A stretch of DNA of 64,000 bases. Source: Kaistella polysaccharea (GTDB lineage Bacteria > Bacteroidota > Bacteroidia > Flavobacteriales > Weeksellaceae). The translations under genes and the position numbers were made by a program. The DNA is taken from contig NZ_CP084528.1 of assembly GCF_020410745.1 (NCBI RefSeq), positions 2,356,001 through 2,420,000 of the forward strand, written 5' to 3'. Positions 54,012 to 62,987 of this stretch are shown here, piece by piece. Each line of letters begins with the position of its first letter. Position 1 is the first letter of the stretch. The notes beneath the pieces are model-generated. The model saw only the letters and a program-made list of their open reading frames with translations, was not told the DNA's origin and searched no databases.

Positions 54012-55043
54012 ATGCTGCAAGGTAAAAGGGTTTTGTTGATATCGGTTAAGTTTTTTTATTATGAAGAACTTATAAAAAAAGAATTGGAAAATCAAGGAGC
54101 TCTAGTCGATCTTTTCGACGAACGGCCTTCCAATTCATTTTTTACAAAAGCAATTTTACGGATCAAAAAAGAGTTATATACCGTTAAAATTAATGAATAT
54201 TTTAAAGCGATTATAGAAAAAATTAAGGATTATAAATACGATTACTTCTTACTTATAAAAGGGGAAGCTACTCCAGCGTTTTTTCTGGAATTTATAAAAT
54301 CAAATAATCCGGGAATCAAATTTATTTTTTATACCTATGATTCGTTTAATAACAATTCTAATGGCTTTGGTATTTTAAAGTATTTCGATTATAAATATAC
54401 ATTTGACAGCAAAGATGCCGTGAAATATAAAATGAAATTTCGTCCTTTGTTTTTTGCTCCTGATTACGGACTTTTAAACCAAATTGATAAAAAATTTGAC
54501 TATGATTTAGCATTTATCGGAACTGCTCATTCAGACCGTTACATGATCTGTGAGTCCGCAAGAAATTGGTGTGAAAAAAATAATTTTACGATGTTTACCT
54601 ATTATTTTTCTCCCAGTAAAACTTTGTTTAAGTTTAAAAAACTTACTGAAAAAGATTTTAGAACCTTTGATCCGGCAAAAATATCTTTCAGAAGTCTGAA
54701 GCACAAGGAAATTGTGGATATTTATAAAAAATCTAAAGTCATACTGGATATTACTCATAAAGGCCAAAATGGTTTAACAATGCGAACTTTCGAAACTTTG
54801 GGCGCGGGTAGAAAATTAATTACAACCAATCCCGAAATAAAAACATATCCTTTTTATGATCCACAAAATATTTGGGTCATCGAAAGAGGAAATGTACAAT
54901 TCGACAAGAAATTCTTTGAAACAGACTTTAAAGAAATTAATGACCAGCTACGACAAACGATGTCTCTTGAAGGCTGGGTTAACGAAATATTTACAATGAA
55001 AAATCCTGGCTATTGGGATACAGTCCTTGAACATAAAATATGA
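54012..55043 (+). CDS. CgeB-like glycosyltransferase (GT-B)
   Basis: 343 residues. The N-terminal half has KRVLLISVKFFYYEELIKKEL and YDYFLLIKGEATPAFF, and the C-terminal half DITHKGQNGLTMRTFETLGAGRKLITTN, which is the conserved donor-domain segment of the CgeB/Glyco_trans_1_2 family in spore-coat and LPS clusters. Starts 6 nt after the epimerase and overlaps the next gene by 4 nt. Sugar unknown. Confidence 0.78.
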   Translation: MLQGKRVLLISVKFFYYEELIKKELENQGALVDLFDERPSNSFFTKAILRIKKELYTVKINEYFKAIIEKIKDYKYDYFLLIKGEATPAFFLEFIKSNNPGIKFIFYTYDSFNNNSNGFGILKYFDYKYTFDSKDAVKYKMKFRPLFFAPDYGLLNQIDKKFDYDLAFIGTAHSDRYMICESARNWCEKNNFTMFTYYFSPSKTLFKFKKLTEKDFRTFDPAKISFRSLKHKEIVDIYKKSKVILDITHKGQNGLTMRTFETLGAGRKLITTNPEIKTYPFYDPQNIWVIERGNVQFDKKFFETDFKEINDQLRQTMSLEGWVNEIFTMKNPGYWDTVLEHKI

Positions 55044-55945
55044 AAGTAGTAATTTTCGGAAGTTCCGGTTTTGTCGGAAAAAACCTTACACGCTCTTTAC
55101 AAAAAGACTTCGAAATTCAAGAATTATCGGTTCGTGAAAATAGGTGGGAAACTAAAATTGATCAGGAGACAGAAGTGTTCATCAATTTAATCGGTAAAGC
55201 GCACGACAACAAAAAAAAGGCCTCTGAAGAGGACTATTATTTTTCAAATATAAAACTGGCGCAAGATATTTTTGAAGTATTTATAAATTCGACAGCATCC
55301 TTACTGATTTACATCAGTTCGGTGGCGGCAATTCAGGAGTTCTCGGCCGAAAAACCTTTAACTGAAAACGATGATTGTTTCCCAGTTTCTCCCTATGGGA
55401 AAACAAAAAGAACAGCCGAAGAATGGCTACAAAGTCAAACCGTACCTGGCTACAAAAAAGTAATTATCCTTCGACCACCGATGATTCACGGGCCTGGTGA
55501 TAAAGGGAATTTGGGTTTATTATATAAAATCATTTCCACTGGCCTGCCTTATCCGCTTGCAGCCTTTAAAAATGAAAGGTCATTTATTGGTATCGAAAAC
55601 TTTAATTTTTACATCGCTAAAATTATTGAAAATAGACATTTGCTACACAGTGGTATTTACCACATTTCAGATAACGAACCATTGTCAACCACAGCAATAG
55701 TTAAAGTCATAAAAGAAGTCTTAGAAGTGAAAAATTCTGAGATTGCGGTGCCAAAATTCCTCATTAATGGGGTGGCTACAATCGGAGATTTTTTACCTTT
55801 GCCCTTAAACACTAAAAGATTGCAAAAAATGACTTCTTCTTTGGTTATTTCTAATCACAAAATAAACCAGTTGCTTCGTATGACGAAATTACCTTTTACC
55901 GCCGAAGAAGGTTTACGAAAGACCATCAAAAGCTTTAGAAAGTAA
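55040..55945 (+). CDS. WbpV-like 4-keto reductase/epimerase (SDR)
   Basis: 301 residues. GSSGFVGKNL (8-17) for NAD(P), LIYISSVAA with the catalytic Ser, and Y-GKTK in SPYGKTKRTAEEW. The gene directly precedes a WecA/WbpL-like transferase, the arrangement seen for WbpV and WbpL in Pseudomonas, where the SDR reduces UDP-4-keto-6-deoxy-GlcNAc to UDP-QuiNAc (or FucNAc) used to start the chain. The dehydratase PglF at 40221 could supply its substrate. The exact stereochemistry is inferred. Confidence 0.8.
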   Translation: MKVVIFGSSGFVGKNLTRSLQKDFEIQELSVRENRWETKIDQETEVFINLIGKAHDNKKKASEEDYYFSNIKLAQDIFEVFINSTASLLIYISSVAAIQEFSAEKPLTENDDCFPVSPYGKTKRTAEEWLQSQTVPGYKKVIILRPPMIHGPGDKGNLGLLYKIISTGLPYPLAAFKNERSFIGIENFNFYIAKIIENRHLLHSGIYHISDNEPLSTTAIVKVIKEVLEVKNSEIAVPKFLINGVATIGDFLPLPLNTKRLQKMTSSLVISNHKINQLLRMTKLPFTAEEGLRKTIKSFRK

Positions 55946-56943
55946 TGGAATATATTATCGTTACCGCGGTGTTTTTTGTACTTCTGATGGTGTATTTTAG
56001 GATCGCGACCAAGTATAATATCATAGATCACCCTAACCACCGCACTTCGCATTCTGATATTACGGTCCGTGGAGGAGGCATCATTTTCCCAATCGCTTAT
56101 TTACTATTCATTGGGACAGAAATGTTTTTTAATTCGGATGGTTTATATGGTGCTGAGGATCAGCCTAACTTTTTTGTTTTTGGGGCAGGATTTTTACTCA
56201 TTACTATTTTAAGTTTTGTTGATGATCTCGTCGATCTTCCTACAAAAACCCGTTTAATTTTTCACTTTATTGCGGTGACTTTACTGCTTCATTTTGTTAA
56301 TGGATTTACAATTTTGCCGATCTGGGAGCTTCCCTTCGTTTATATCCTCGCTATCGGCATTTTGAATGCCTATAATTTTATGGATGGTATTAATGGAATA
56401 TCCGGAGTCTACAGTTTGGTGATTTTAGGTTCTTTATGGTATGTGAATCAGGAAATTGCGCCTTTCATCTTAAAAGATTTTATTGTATACCCGACGTTAG
56501 CCTGTATCGTTTTTCTTTTTTTTAATTTCCGTAAAAGAGCCAAATGCTTTCTGGGCGATGTCGGAAGTATGGGAATCGCTTTTTGGATTATCGCGCTTAT
56601 TGCGATGCTGATTATAAAAACAGGAGATTTTAAATGGTTGCTTTTTTTAAGTCTATATGGAATTGATACCGTAATAACGATCGTTGAACGAATAAAAAGA
56701 CGCGAAAATATTTTAGAAGCCCACCGCCGCCACTTATATCAGCTTTTTGTGAATGAACAAAAACAGTCTCATCTAACCGTGAGCTTACTGTATGGATTAT
56801 TTCAACTTTTAATTAATATTTTTGTGATTTTGTCAGGCTTAAATACTTGGTTTATATTTGCAATGATTCTAATTCCAACTGCCATCTTGTATATTTTTCT
56901 TAAATTAAATATTTTAAAGAAATCCTTAATAAAACAATCTTAA
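55945..56943 (+). CDS. WecA/WbpL-like undecaprenyl-phosphate HexNAc-1-phosphate transferase
   Basis: 332 residues with about ten membrane helices (MraY/WecA family). DHPNHRTSHSDITVRGGG near 28-45, FVDDLVDLPTKTRL with the Asp pair, NAYNFMDGINGI and FLGDVGSMGIAF are the family's catalytic loops. It starts a lipid-linked chain with a UDP-N-acetylhexosamine such as QuiNAc or GlcNAc. It is a third initiating enzyme in the window, of a different fold from those at 21460 and 24646. One-base overlaps link it to both neighbours. Confidence 0.9.
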   Translation: MEYIIVTAVFFVLLMVYFRIATKYNIIDHPNHRTSHSDITVRGGGIIFPIAYLLFIGTEMFFNSDGLYGAEDQPNFFVFGAGFLLITILSFVDDLVDLPTKTRLIFHFIAVTLLLHFVNGFTILPIWELPFVYILAIGILNAYNFMDGINGISGVYSLVILGSLWYVNQEIAPFILKDFIVYPTLACIVFLFFNFRKRAKCFLGDVGSMGIAFWIIALIAMLIIKTGDFKWLLFLSLYGIDTVITIVERIKRRENILEAHRRHLYQLFVNEQKQSHLTVSLLYGLFQLLINIFVILSGLNTWFIFAMILIPTAILYIFLKLNILKKSLIKQS

Positions 56944-57488
56944 TGAAGATCAAACCAACGCCACTCCAGGACTGCTATATTATTGAACCGACAATTTTCG
57001 AAGATGAGCGGGGATATTTTTTTGAAAAATTTAACGAAAAGAAATTTGAAGATCTAACAGGTTTAAATGGTCATTTTGTGCAGGATAATATTTCAAAATC
57101 ATCTTATGGTGTTTTGCGCGGACTTCATTTACAGAAAGGCGAACATGCACAAGCAAAACTCGTTTCCTGTTTAGAAGGTTCTGTGTGGGATGTCGCTGTA
57201 GATTTACGACCAGATTCGCCGACTTTTGGGAAGTGGTTCGGTATCGAATTGTCTGCAGAAAATAAATTGCAGTTTTATGTGCCGCGCGGCTTCGGACATG
57301 GCTTTTCGGTCCTAACTGAAACAGCTGTTTTTGCTTATAAATGCGATAATTTTTATAATAAAGACTCCGAAGGTGGAGTTTCCTATAACGATCAAGATTT
57401 AAATATCGACTGGAAATTACCCGAAGCGGATGTACTACTTTCGGAAAAAGATAAAATTCAACCTACCTTTGCAGCACACAACTTTTAG
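56943..57488 (+). CDS. rmlC: dTDP-4-dehydrorhamnose 3,5-epimerase
   Basis: 181 residues, the normal size. A cupin with DERGYFFEKFNEKKFE, the catalytic GVLRGLHLQ (His), VWDVAVDLRP and FYVPRGFGHGFSVL. It converts dTDP-4-keto-6-deoxy-D-glucose to the L-lyxo form on the way to dTDP-L-rhamnose. The gene is in order rmlC-rmlB-rmlA; rmlD is absent from the window. Confidence 0.93.
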   Translation: MKIKPTPLQDCYIIEPTIFEDERGYFFEKFNEKKFEDLTGLNGHFVQDNISKSSYGVLRGLHLQKGEHAQAKLVSCLEGSVWDVAVDLRPDSPTFGKWFGIELSAENKLQFYVPRGFGHGFSVLTETAVFAYKCDNFYNKDSEGGVSYNDQDLNIDWKLPEADVLLSEKDKIQPTFAAHNF

Positions 57489-57498
57489 AAAAATAAAT

Positions 57499-58578
57499 AT
57501 GAAAAATATAATTATTACCGGTGGTGCCGGCTTTATCGGCTCTCATGTTGTTCGCGAGTTCGTTAAAAATCATCCGGAGACACAAATTATCAATTTAGAT
57601 GCTTTAACCTACGCAGGTAATCTGGAGAATTTAAAAGACATTGAAAATGAACCCAATTACATTTTCGAAAAAGCAGACATTACCAATGTTGATGAATTGA
57701 GAAAGGTTTTTGAAAAGTATAATCCAGATGCGATTGTTCACTTAGCGGCAGAAAGCCATGTGGATCGAAGTATTGAAGATCCAAGCGCGTTCATTAATAC
57801 GAATGTCAACGGAACTGCAAACCTTTTAAATTTAGCCAGAGAATTTTGGACTTTAAATCCGGACCATCAGCATGGGAATTATCCAGATGAAACCCGTAAA
57901 AATCTTTTTTATCATGTTTCTACAGATGAGGTATATGGAAGTCTAGGCGAAACCGGTTTCTTTTTAGAAACTACAGCCTACGATCCGCAATCGCCTTATT
58001 CGGCTAGTAAAGCAGCTTCTGATCATTTGGTGCGCGCTTATGGAAATACGTATGGAATGCCATTTATCCTTTCTAACTGCTCCAATAATTATGGTCCGAA
58101 TCACTTTCCGGAGAAATTGATTCCCTTATGCATTTCTAATATTCTGAATGGAAAGCCACTTCCTATTTATGGAGATGGAAAATACACTAGAGATTGGTTG
58201 TATGTGATTGATCATGCGAAAGCAATTCATCAAATATTCTATGAAGCAAAAACCGGAGAAACCTATAATATTGGTGGTTTTAATGAATGGCAAAATATTG
58301 ATTTGGTAAAAGAACTGATCAAGCAAATGGATGAGAAATTAGGAAATCCTGCAGGTCATTCAGAAAAATTAATTACCTACGTTAAAGATAGACCCGGACA
58401 CGATTTACGGTACGCCATAGATGCAACCAAACTGAACAAAGAATTAGGTTGGATGCCAAGCGTAACTTTCGAACAGGGATTAGGTAAAACAATCGACTGG
58501 TTTCTGGAAAACAAAGAATGGCTGGATCACGTCACAAGCGGCGATTATCAAAAATATTACGACAAACAATACTCTTAA
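57499..58578 (+). CDS. rmlB: dTDP-glucose 4,6-dehydratase
   Basis: 359 residues from the ATG at 57499; the frame extends 23 codons upstream into rmlC, but only the later start gives the usual [15 protein letters not shown] opening. [11 protein letters not shown] has the catalytic Asp-Glu, [10 protein letters not shown] the Tyr-Lys pair. It makes dTDP-4-keto-6-deoxyglucose, the shared precursor for RmlC and for both FdtA-like cassettes. Confidence 0.94.
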   Translation: MKNIIITGGAGFIGSHVVREFVKNHPETQIINLDALTYAGNLENLKDIENEPNYIFEKADITNVDELRKVFEKYNPDAIVHLAAESHVDRSIEDPSAFINTNVNGTANLLNLAREFWTLNPDHQHGNYPDETRKNLFYHVSTDEVYGSLGETGFFLETTAYDPQSPYSASKAASDHLVRAYGNTYGMPFILSNCSNNYGPNHFPEKLIPLCISNILNGKPLPIYGDGKYTRDWLYVIDHAKAIHQIFYEAKTGETYNIGGFNEWQNIDLVKELIKQMDEKLGNPAGHSEKLITYVKDRPGHDLRYAIDATKLNKELGWMPSVTFEQGLGKTIDWFLENKEWLDHVTSGDYQKYYDKQYS

Positions 58579-58579
58579 G

Positions 58580-59440
58580 ATGAAAGGAATTATTCTCGCC
58601 GGCGGTTCCGGTACACGACTTTACCCCTTAACTATAGCGGTAAGTAAGCAGCTGATGCCGGTTTACGATAAACCCATGATTTATTATCCTTTGTCAACAT
58701 TGCTTTTGGCGGGGATTAAGGATATTTTAATTATTACGACGCCTCATGATCAGGAGGGTTTTATCAAACTTTTGGGTAACGGATCCTCGATTGGCTGTAA
58801 TATTCAATATAAAATACAACCAAGTCCTGATGGATTAGCGCAAGCATTCATCTTGGGTGAAGAATTTATCGGCGATGATTCCGTGGCTTTGGTTCTTGGA
58901 GATAATATATTTTATGGAACTGGATTGGCGCAACTGCTTGCCAGTAAAGCTTCAGTAAAAGGTGGATGTGTCTTCGCCTACCAAGTTTCAGATCCTGAAC
59001 GATATGGAGTTGTTGAATTTGATGAAAATTTAAAAGCAATTTCCATCGAGGAAAAACCAGAAAATCCAAAATCAAATTTTGCTGTACCGGGATTATATTT
59101 CTATGATAATTCGGTAGTGGAATATGCTAAGAATTTAAAACCATCTGTACGTGGAGAATTAGAAATTACGGACATTAACCGAATCTATCTTGAAAAAGGA
59201 GATTTAGAAGTTGGCGTAATGTCTCGCGGCACTGCGTGGTTAGATACCGGAACGTTTGATTCATTACACGAAGCTTCGGAGTTCGTAAAGGTTTTAGAAA
59301 AAAGACAAGGTTTTAAGATTTCTTGTATTGAAGAAATTGCTTATAAAAAAGGATTTATCAATAAAGAACAACTCCTTGAATCTGCTAAAAAATATGGAAA
59401 AAGTGGCTATGGAGATTATTTGAAGAAATTAGTCGACTAA
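58580..59440 (+). CDS. rmlA: Glucose-1-phosphate thymidylyltransferase
   Basis: 286 residues, standard length. [12 protein letters not shown] (7-18) binds the nucleotide, followed by [25 protein letters not shown] and EEKPENPKS. It makes dTDP-glucose. Last gene of the right half; it is followed by a strong terminator 22 nt after the stop, so it ends the polysaccharide transcript. Confidence 0.95.
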   Translation: MKGIILAGGSGTRLYPLTIAVSKQLMPVYDKPMIYYPLSTLLLAGIKDILIITTPHDQEGFIKLLGNGSSIGCNIQYKIQPSPDGLAQAFILGEEFIGDDSVALVLGDNIFYGTGLAQLLASKASVKGGCVFAYQVSDPERYGVVEFDENLKAISIEEKPENPKSNFAVPGLYFYDNSVVEYAKNLKPSVRGELEITDINRIYLEKGDLEVGVMSRGTAWLDTGTFDSLHEASEFVKVLEKRQGFKISCIEEIAYKKGFINKEQLLESAKKYGKSGYGDYLKKLVD

Positions 59441-59462
59441 CATTTTTCCCGTTAAAAAAAGG

Positions 59463-59493
59463 AAGAGCATGCGTAGAGTATGCTCTTTTTTTG
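59463..59493 (+). terminator. Rho-independent terminator after rmlA
   Basis: AAGAGCAT (59463-59470) pairs with ATGCTCTT (59480-59487) around a 9-nt loop, followed by a T run to 59492. It closes the glycan locus. Confidence 0.85.
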
Positions 59494-59591
59494 GTTTAAA
59501 TTTTACTGAAAAGTGGATCACATGATTTAAATTTTCAACATGCGAACTGCTGCAACGCAGTGTTTCTTGGTTTTTTTTATATATTTACGTC

Positions 59592-60809
59592 ATGGCTGAA
59601 ATATTTATTATCGGGATCTGTCTTATTTTATTGATATCCTACCTTTTTGATATTACCACAAAATTCACAAAAATTCCTTCTGTAATCTTATTGCTTGCAA
59701 CAGGTTGGATGCTCAACCAGATCGGTGGTTTGTACAATATTATCATCCCAAACCTAAATGTAATCTTGCCAATTTTAGGAACGGTCGGACTGATACTCAT
59801 AGTTTTGGAAGGTTCCCTGGAACTTGAACTCAACAGATCTACCCAAAATTTAGTAAAAAAATCCGCAGTTATTGCACTCGTTCCTTTGGTTATTATTGCT
59901 CTTGGGTTTTCTGCATTTTTGTATTATGAATGGAATCTTTCCTTTAAACAAAGTTTGATCAATATTATTCCCTTTTGTATTATCAGCAGTTCCATCGCGA
60001 TACCCAGCGCCATTAATCTATCGCGGGAAAAGCGGCAGTTTATAACTTATGAGAGCAGTCTTTCTGATATTATCGGAGTCCTCTTCTTTAATTTTGCAAC
60101 TTTTGGTACTGCGATTACGCTAACTGGAGCCTTCCATTTTGCGGGTCAGTTTATGTTGATGCTTGTAATTTCCGTGGTTGCGTCGCTTGTACTTGCGGTT
60201 CTTTTGGCTAAAATTGATCATCATATCAAATACGGTCCAATCATCATTTTAAACATTCTCATTTACCAGGTGGCAAAAATTTACCATTTACCAGCGTTAA
60301 TATTTATTCTCTTTTTCGGTCTCGTTCTGGGAAATGTTGATGAAATGCGGAACCTTAAATTTTTACGGAATGTCCGTTTTACAAAACTTACCCGTGAAGT
60401 GCAGCATTTTAAAGATGTGGTTATCGAAGCGACTTTTATCGTACGAACCCTTTTCTTCATCGTATTTGGTTTTGTTTTAAAAACTGAAGATATTATCAAT
60501 ACCGATTCTTTGGTTTGGTCTGTTTCAATTGTGGTCGTAATTTATGTATTGCGCGCAATCTTTCTCAAACTCGGGAAAATGGATTTACAACCTTTGTTCT
60601 ATATCGCACCACGCGGCTTAATTACGGTCCTTTTATTTTTAAGCATTACCCCAAAAGACCGTTTTCCCTATCTCAATGAATCCGTGGTTATTCAGGTCAT
60701 TTTATTGACCACATTTGTAATGATGATCGGCCTTTTATTCGAGAAAAAAATCAATCCTGAAATGCTCAAGTTTTCTAAATTTAAAAAAGACGTTGAGGCA
60801 CCTGAATAA
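59592..60809 (+). CDS. Cation/proton antiporter (CPA1/NhaP-like)
   Basis: 405 residues with about 11-12 membrane helices. TKIPSVILLLATGWMLNQIGG is the first helix pair, YESSLSDIIGVLFFNFATFG contains the transport-site Asp of the family, and APRGLITVLLF is near the end. It exchanges Na+ or K+ for protons in the inner membrane. It has no relation to glycan synthesis and lies between the rmlA terminator and rimO. Confidence 0.82.
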   Translation: MAEIFIIGICLILLISYLFDITTKFTKIPSVILLLATGWMLNQIGGLYNIIIPNLNVILPILGTVGLILIVLEGSLELELNRSTQNLVKKSAVIALVPLVIIALGFSAFLYYEWNLSFKQSLINIIPFCIISSSIAIPSAINLSREKRQFITYESSLSDIIGVLFFNFATFGTAITLTGAFHFAGQFMLMLVISVVASLVLAVLLAKIDHHIKYGPIIILNILIYQVAKIYHLPALIFILFFGLVLGNVDEMRNLKFLRNVRFTKLTREVQHFKDVVIEATFIVRTLFFIVFGFVLKTEDIINTDSLVWSVSIVVVIYVLRAIFLKLGKMDLQPLFYIAPRGLITVLLFLSITPKDRFPYLNESVVIQVILLTTFVMMIGLLFEKKINPEMLKFSKFKKDVEAPE

Positions 60810-60828
60810 TTTTTCGCTTTTATATGCT

Positions 60829-60836
60829 TATCTTTG
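60829..60836 (+). promoter_or_regulatory. -7 promoter box of rimO
   Basis: TATCTTTG is an exact TAnnTTTG match 18 bp before the rimO ATG. The TTG at its end opens a longer frame that I reject as start. Confidence 0.55.
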
Positions 60837-60854
60837 CGCCCAATAAATTTTATA

Positions 60855-62159
60855 ATGCGCACAAAATCAGTCGGAAAAAAGAAAATAAATATTGTAACCT
60901 TAGGATGTTCAAAAAACGTCTATGATTCTGAAGTCTTAATGGGGCAACTTAAGGCGAATGGAAAAGACGTTGTTCATGAAGATAAAGGTGACATCGTGGT
61001 CATCAATACTTGTGGTTTTATCGATAATGCAAAAGAGGAATCTATCAATACCATTTTGGAATTTGTAGAAGCTAAAAATCGGGGAGAAGTAGAAAAGGTT
61101 TTCGTTACCGGATGTTTGTCAGAAAGATACAAGCCCGATTTAATCCGGGAGATTCCTGATGTTGATCAGTATTTTGGTACTCGTGATTTACCCCTTTTGT
61201 TAAAGCAGTTAGGAGCCGATTACAAACACGAATTGGTTGGCGAAAGAATGACAACTACTCCTAAACATTACGCTTATTTAAAGATTGCTGAAGGTTGCGA
61301 CAGACCGTGTTCTTTTTGTGCTATTCCTTTAATGCGCGGAAAAAATATTTCTACACCAATTGAAAACCTGATTATAGAAGCTGAAAAATTGGCTAAAAAA
61401 GGCGTTAAAGAACTTATTTTAATTGCTCAGGATTTAACGTATTACGGTTTAGATCTTTATAAAAAGCGCGCGCTTGGCGATTTGCTTTTACGTCTTGTAA
61501 AAGTGGAAGGAATTGAATGGATTCGTTTGCATTACGCGTTTCCAACAGGTTTTCCGGAAGATGTTTTGGATATTATAAGAGATGAACCAAAAGTTTGTAA
61601 TTATATAGATATTCCTTTACAGCACATCAATTCTGATTTGTTGAAAGCTATGAAACGTGGCACAACGCATGAAAAAACAAATGCTTTGCTGGCCAAGTTT
61701 CGGGAGAAAGTTCCTAATATGGCGATCCGTACCACACTTATTGTGGGTTTCCCCGGAGAGACTGAAGAGAAATTTCAGGAAATGAAAGAATGGGTTCGGG
61801 AGCAAAGATTTGATCGTTTGGGATGTTTTACCTATTCTCACGAAGAAAATACAACGGCCTATGTTTTAGAAGACGATGTGCCTCAAGAAGTAAAAGAAGC
61901 CAGAGTTGAAGAAATTATGGAATTGCAATCGCAGATTTCTTGGGAAAAGAATCAGGAAAAGATTGGGCAGGTTTTCCGATGTGTGTTTGACCGAAAAGAA
62001 GGCAATTATTTTGTCGGCCGTACCGAATTTGATTCACCCGATGTAGACAATACAGTTTTGGTTTCTGCTGAAAACACCTATTTATCTCTCGGAGAATTTG
62101 CTGATATTAAAATTACCAGCGCAGAAGAATTCGATTTATACGGTGAGCTCGTTTGGTAA
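60855..62159 (+). CDS. rimO: Ribosomal protein uS12 methylthiotransferase
   Basis: 434 residues from the ATG at 60855. A radical-SAM methylthiotransferase that modifies the conserved aspartate of ribosomal protein S12. The N-terminal cluster uses Cys18, Cys53 and Cys87 (TLGCSKN, NTCGF, TGCLSER); the radical-SAM cluster Cys148, Cys152 and Cys155 is in GCDRPCSFCAIP. A TRAM domain forms about the last 65 residues. GCSKNVYDSE and the uS12-type ILIAQDLTYYG distinguish it from MiaB. Confidence 0.95.
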   Translation: MRTKSVGKKKINIVTLGCSKNVYDSEVLMGQLKANGKDVVHEDKGDIVVINTCGFIDNAKEESINTILEFVEAKNRGEVEKVFVTGCLSERYKPDLIREIPDVDQYFGTRDLPLLLKQLGADYKHELVGERMTTTPKHYAYLKIAEGCDRPCSFCAIPLMRGKNISTPIENLIIEAEKLAKKGVKELILIAQDLTYYGLDLYKKRALGDLLLRLVKVEGIEWIRLHYAFPTGFPEDVLDIIRDEPKVCNYIDIPLQHINSDLLKAMKRGTTHEKTNALLAKFREKVPNMAIRTTLIVGFPGETEEKFQEMKEWVREQRFDRLGCFTYSHEENTTAYVLEDDVPQEVKEARVEEIMELQSQISWEKNQEKIGQVFRCVFDRKEGNYFVGRTEFDSPDVDNTVLVSAENTYLSLGEFADIKITSAEEFDLYGELVW

Positions 62160-62210
62160 TTAGCATTTTTAAGTTGATTTTTTATCAGATCGACAAAAAT
62201 ATTTGTAATA

Positions 62211-62243
62211 AAAATACTTTTAGAATTTCTAAAAGTATTTTTT
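62211..62243 (+). terminator. Rho-independent terminator after rimO
   Basis: AAAATACTTTTAGAA (62211-62225) and TTCTAAAAGTATTTT (62227-62241) form a 13-15 bp AT-rich stem ending in T6. Nothing else was recognised in the rest of the 339-nt gap except the promoter at 62440. Confidence 0.85.
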
Positions 62244-62439
62244 GTTTAAGTGATTGGTATTTAGTCTTTTATCTCTAAAAATGTATAGATACTATGCGGT
62301 GGTTAGTTAATAAAATTAACATTTACTACTCAATTTTAACACAAATTAAGAACCTTCGTGAAAAGCCACTATTAGCGACTATCCAATGATTGTTAACAAA
62401 AAATTAACAATTCATTAACGGAGTTTAACGGTTCAAAAG

Positions 62440-62468
62440 TTGTGTAAGTCAATTTCGGAATAAATTTG
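62440..62468 (+). promoter_or_regulatory. Promoter of the rlpA-like gene
   Basis: TTG at 62440-62442, an 18-nt spacer and TAAATTTG at 62461-62468. The ATG is 30 bp downstream. Confidence 0.78.
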
Positions 62469-62498
62469 CAGAGTCAAAACCAATAAAAATAATTCAAA

Positions 62499-62879
62499 AT
62501 GATGAAAAGAGGAATACTCCTAATCATAATGATGATTTCAACACTTGGTATCTTTTCTTTCAAAAATGATACCAACGATGCTAAAAAGACAAGTTTTGCT
62601 TCTTTCTATCACGATAAGTTCAACGGTAGAAAAACTGCAAGCGGAGATATTTTTAGTAATTCGAAATTAACTGCCGCCAATAGAACACTTCCATTCGGCA
62701 CCAAAGTAAAAGTAACCAACCTAAGATCAGGAAAAAGTGTAATAGTAGAAATAAACGACCGCGGTCCTTTCCATTCATCTCGCGCACTCGATCTTACAAA
62801 GGCAGCATTTAAAGCGATCGGTAATCCTTCCAGAGGTACCATGCCTGTTGAATACGAAATCATAGATTACGATTTATAA
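62499..62879 (+). CDS. rlpA: Septal ring lytic transglycosylase RlpA family protein
   Basis: 126 residues. An N-terminal hydrophobic signal (about 1-20, ILLIIMMISTLGIFSF) precedes a double-psi beta-barrel: ASFYHDKFNGRKTASGDIFS, LTAANRTLPFGTKVKVTN and INDRGPFHSSRALDLT with the catalytic-type Asp. It is a minimal RlpA without SPOR domain, as is common in Bacteroidetes, acting on peptidoglycan in the periplasm. The first two codons are ATG ATG; either could be used. Confidence 0.87.
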   Translation: MMKRGILLIIMMISTLGIFSFKNDTNDAKKTSFASFYHDKFNGRKTASGDIFSNSKLTAANRTLPFGTKVKVTNLRSGKSVIVEINDRGPFHSSRALDLTKAAFKAIGNPSRGTMPVEYEIIDYDL

Positions 62880-62897
62880 CGTAAAATTTAAAAAATC

Positions 62898-62937
62898 AAA
62901 AGCCGTTTAGTCAATAGGACCAAACGGCTTTTTTTAT
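62898..62937 (+). terminator. Rho-independent terminator after rlpA
   Basis: AAAGCCGTTT and AAACGGCTTT form the stem, with an inner GTC/GAC pairing in the loop, and a T7 run follows. On the minus strand the A-rich left flank could also serve the convergent xth gene. Confidence 0.88.
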
Positions 62938-62987
62938 GTTCAATATTTTGATTTTGTGATGAAGAATTCTTTTCGTCACAATTTTAA

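Noticed and set aside
57430-57498. Upstream start of rmlB
   Set aside because: The 23 extra residues come from the rmlC end in another frame; the RmlB family starts at the ATG at 57499.
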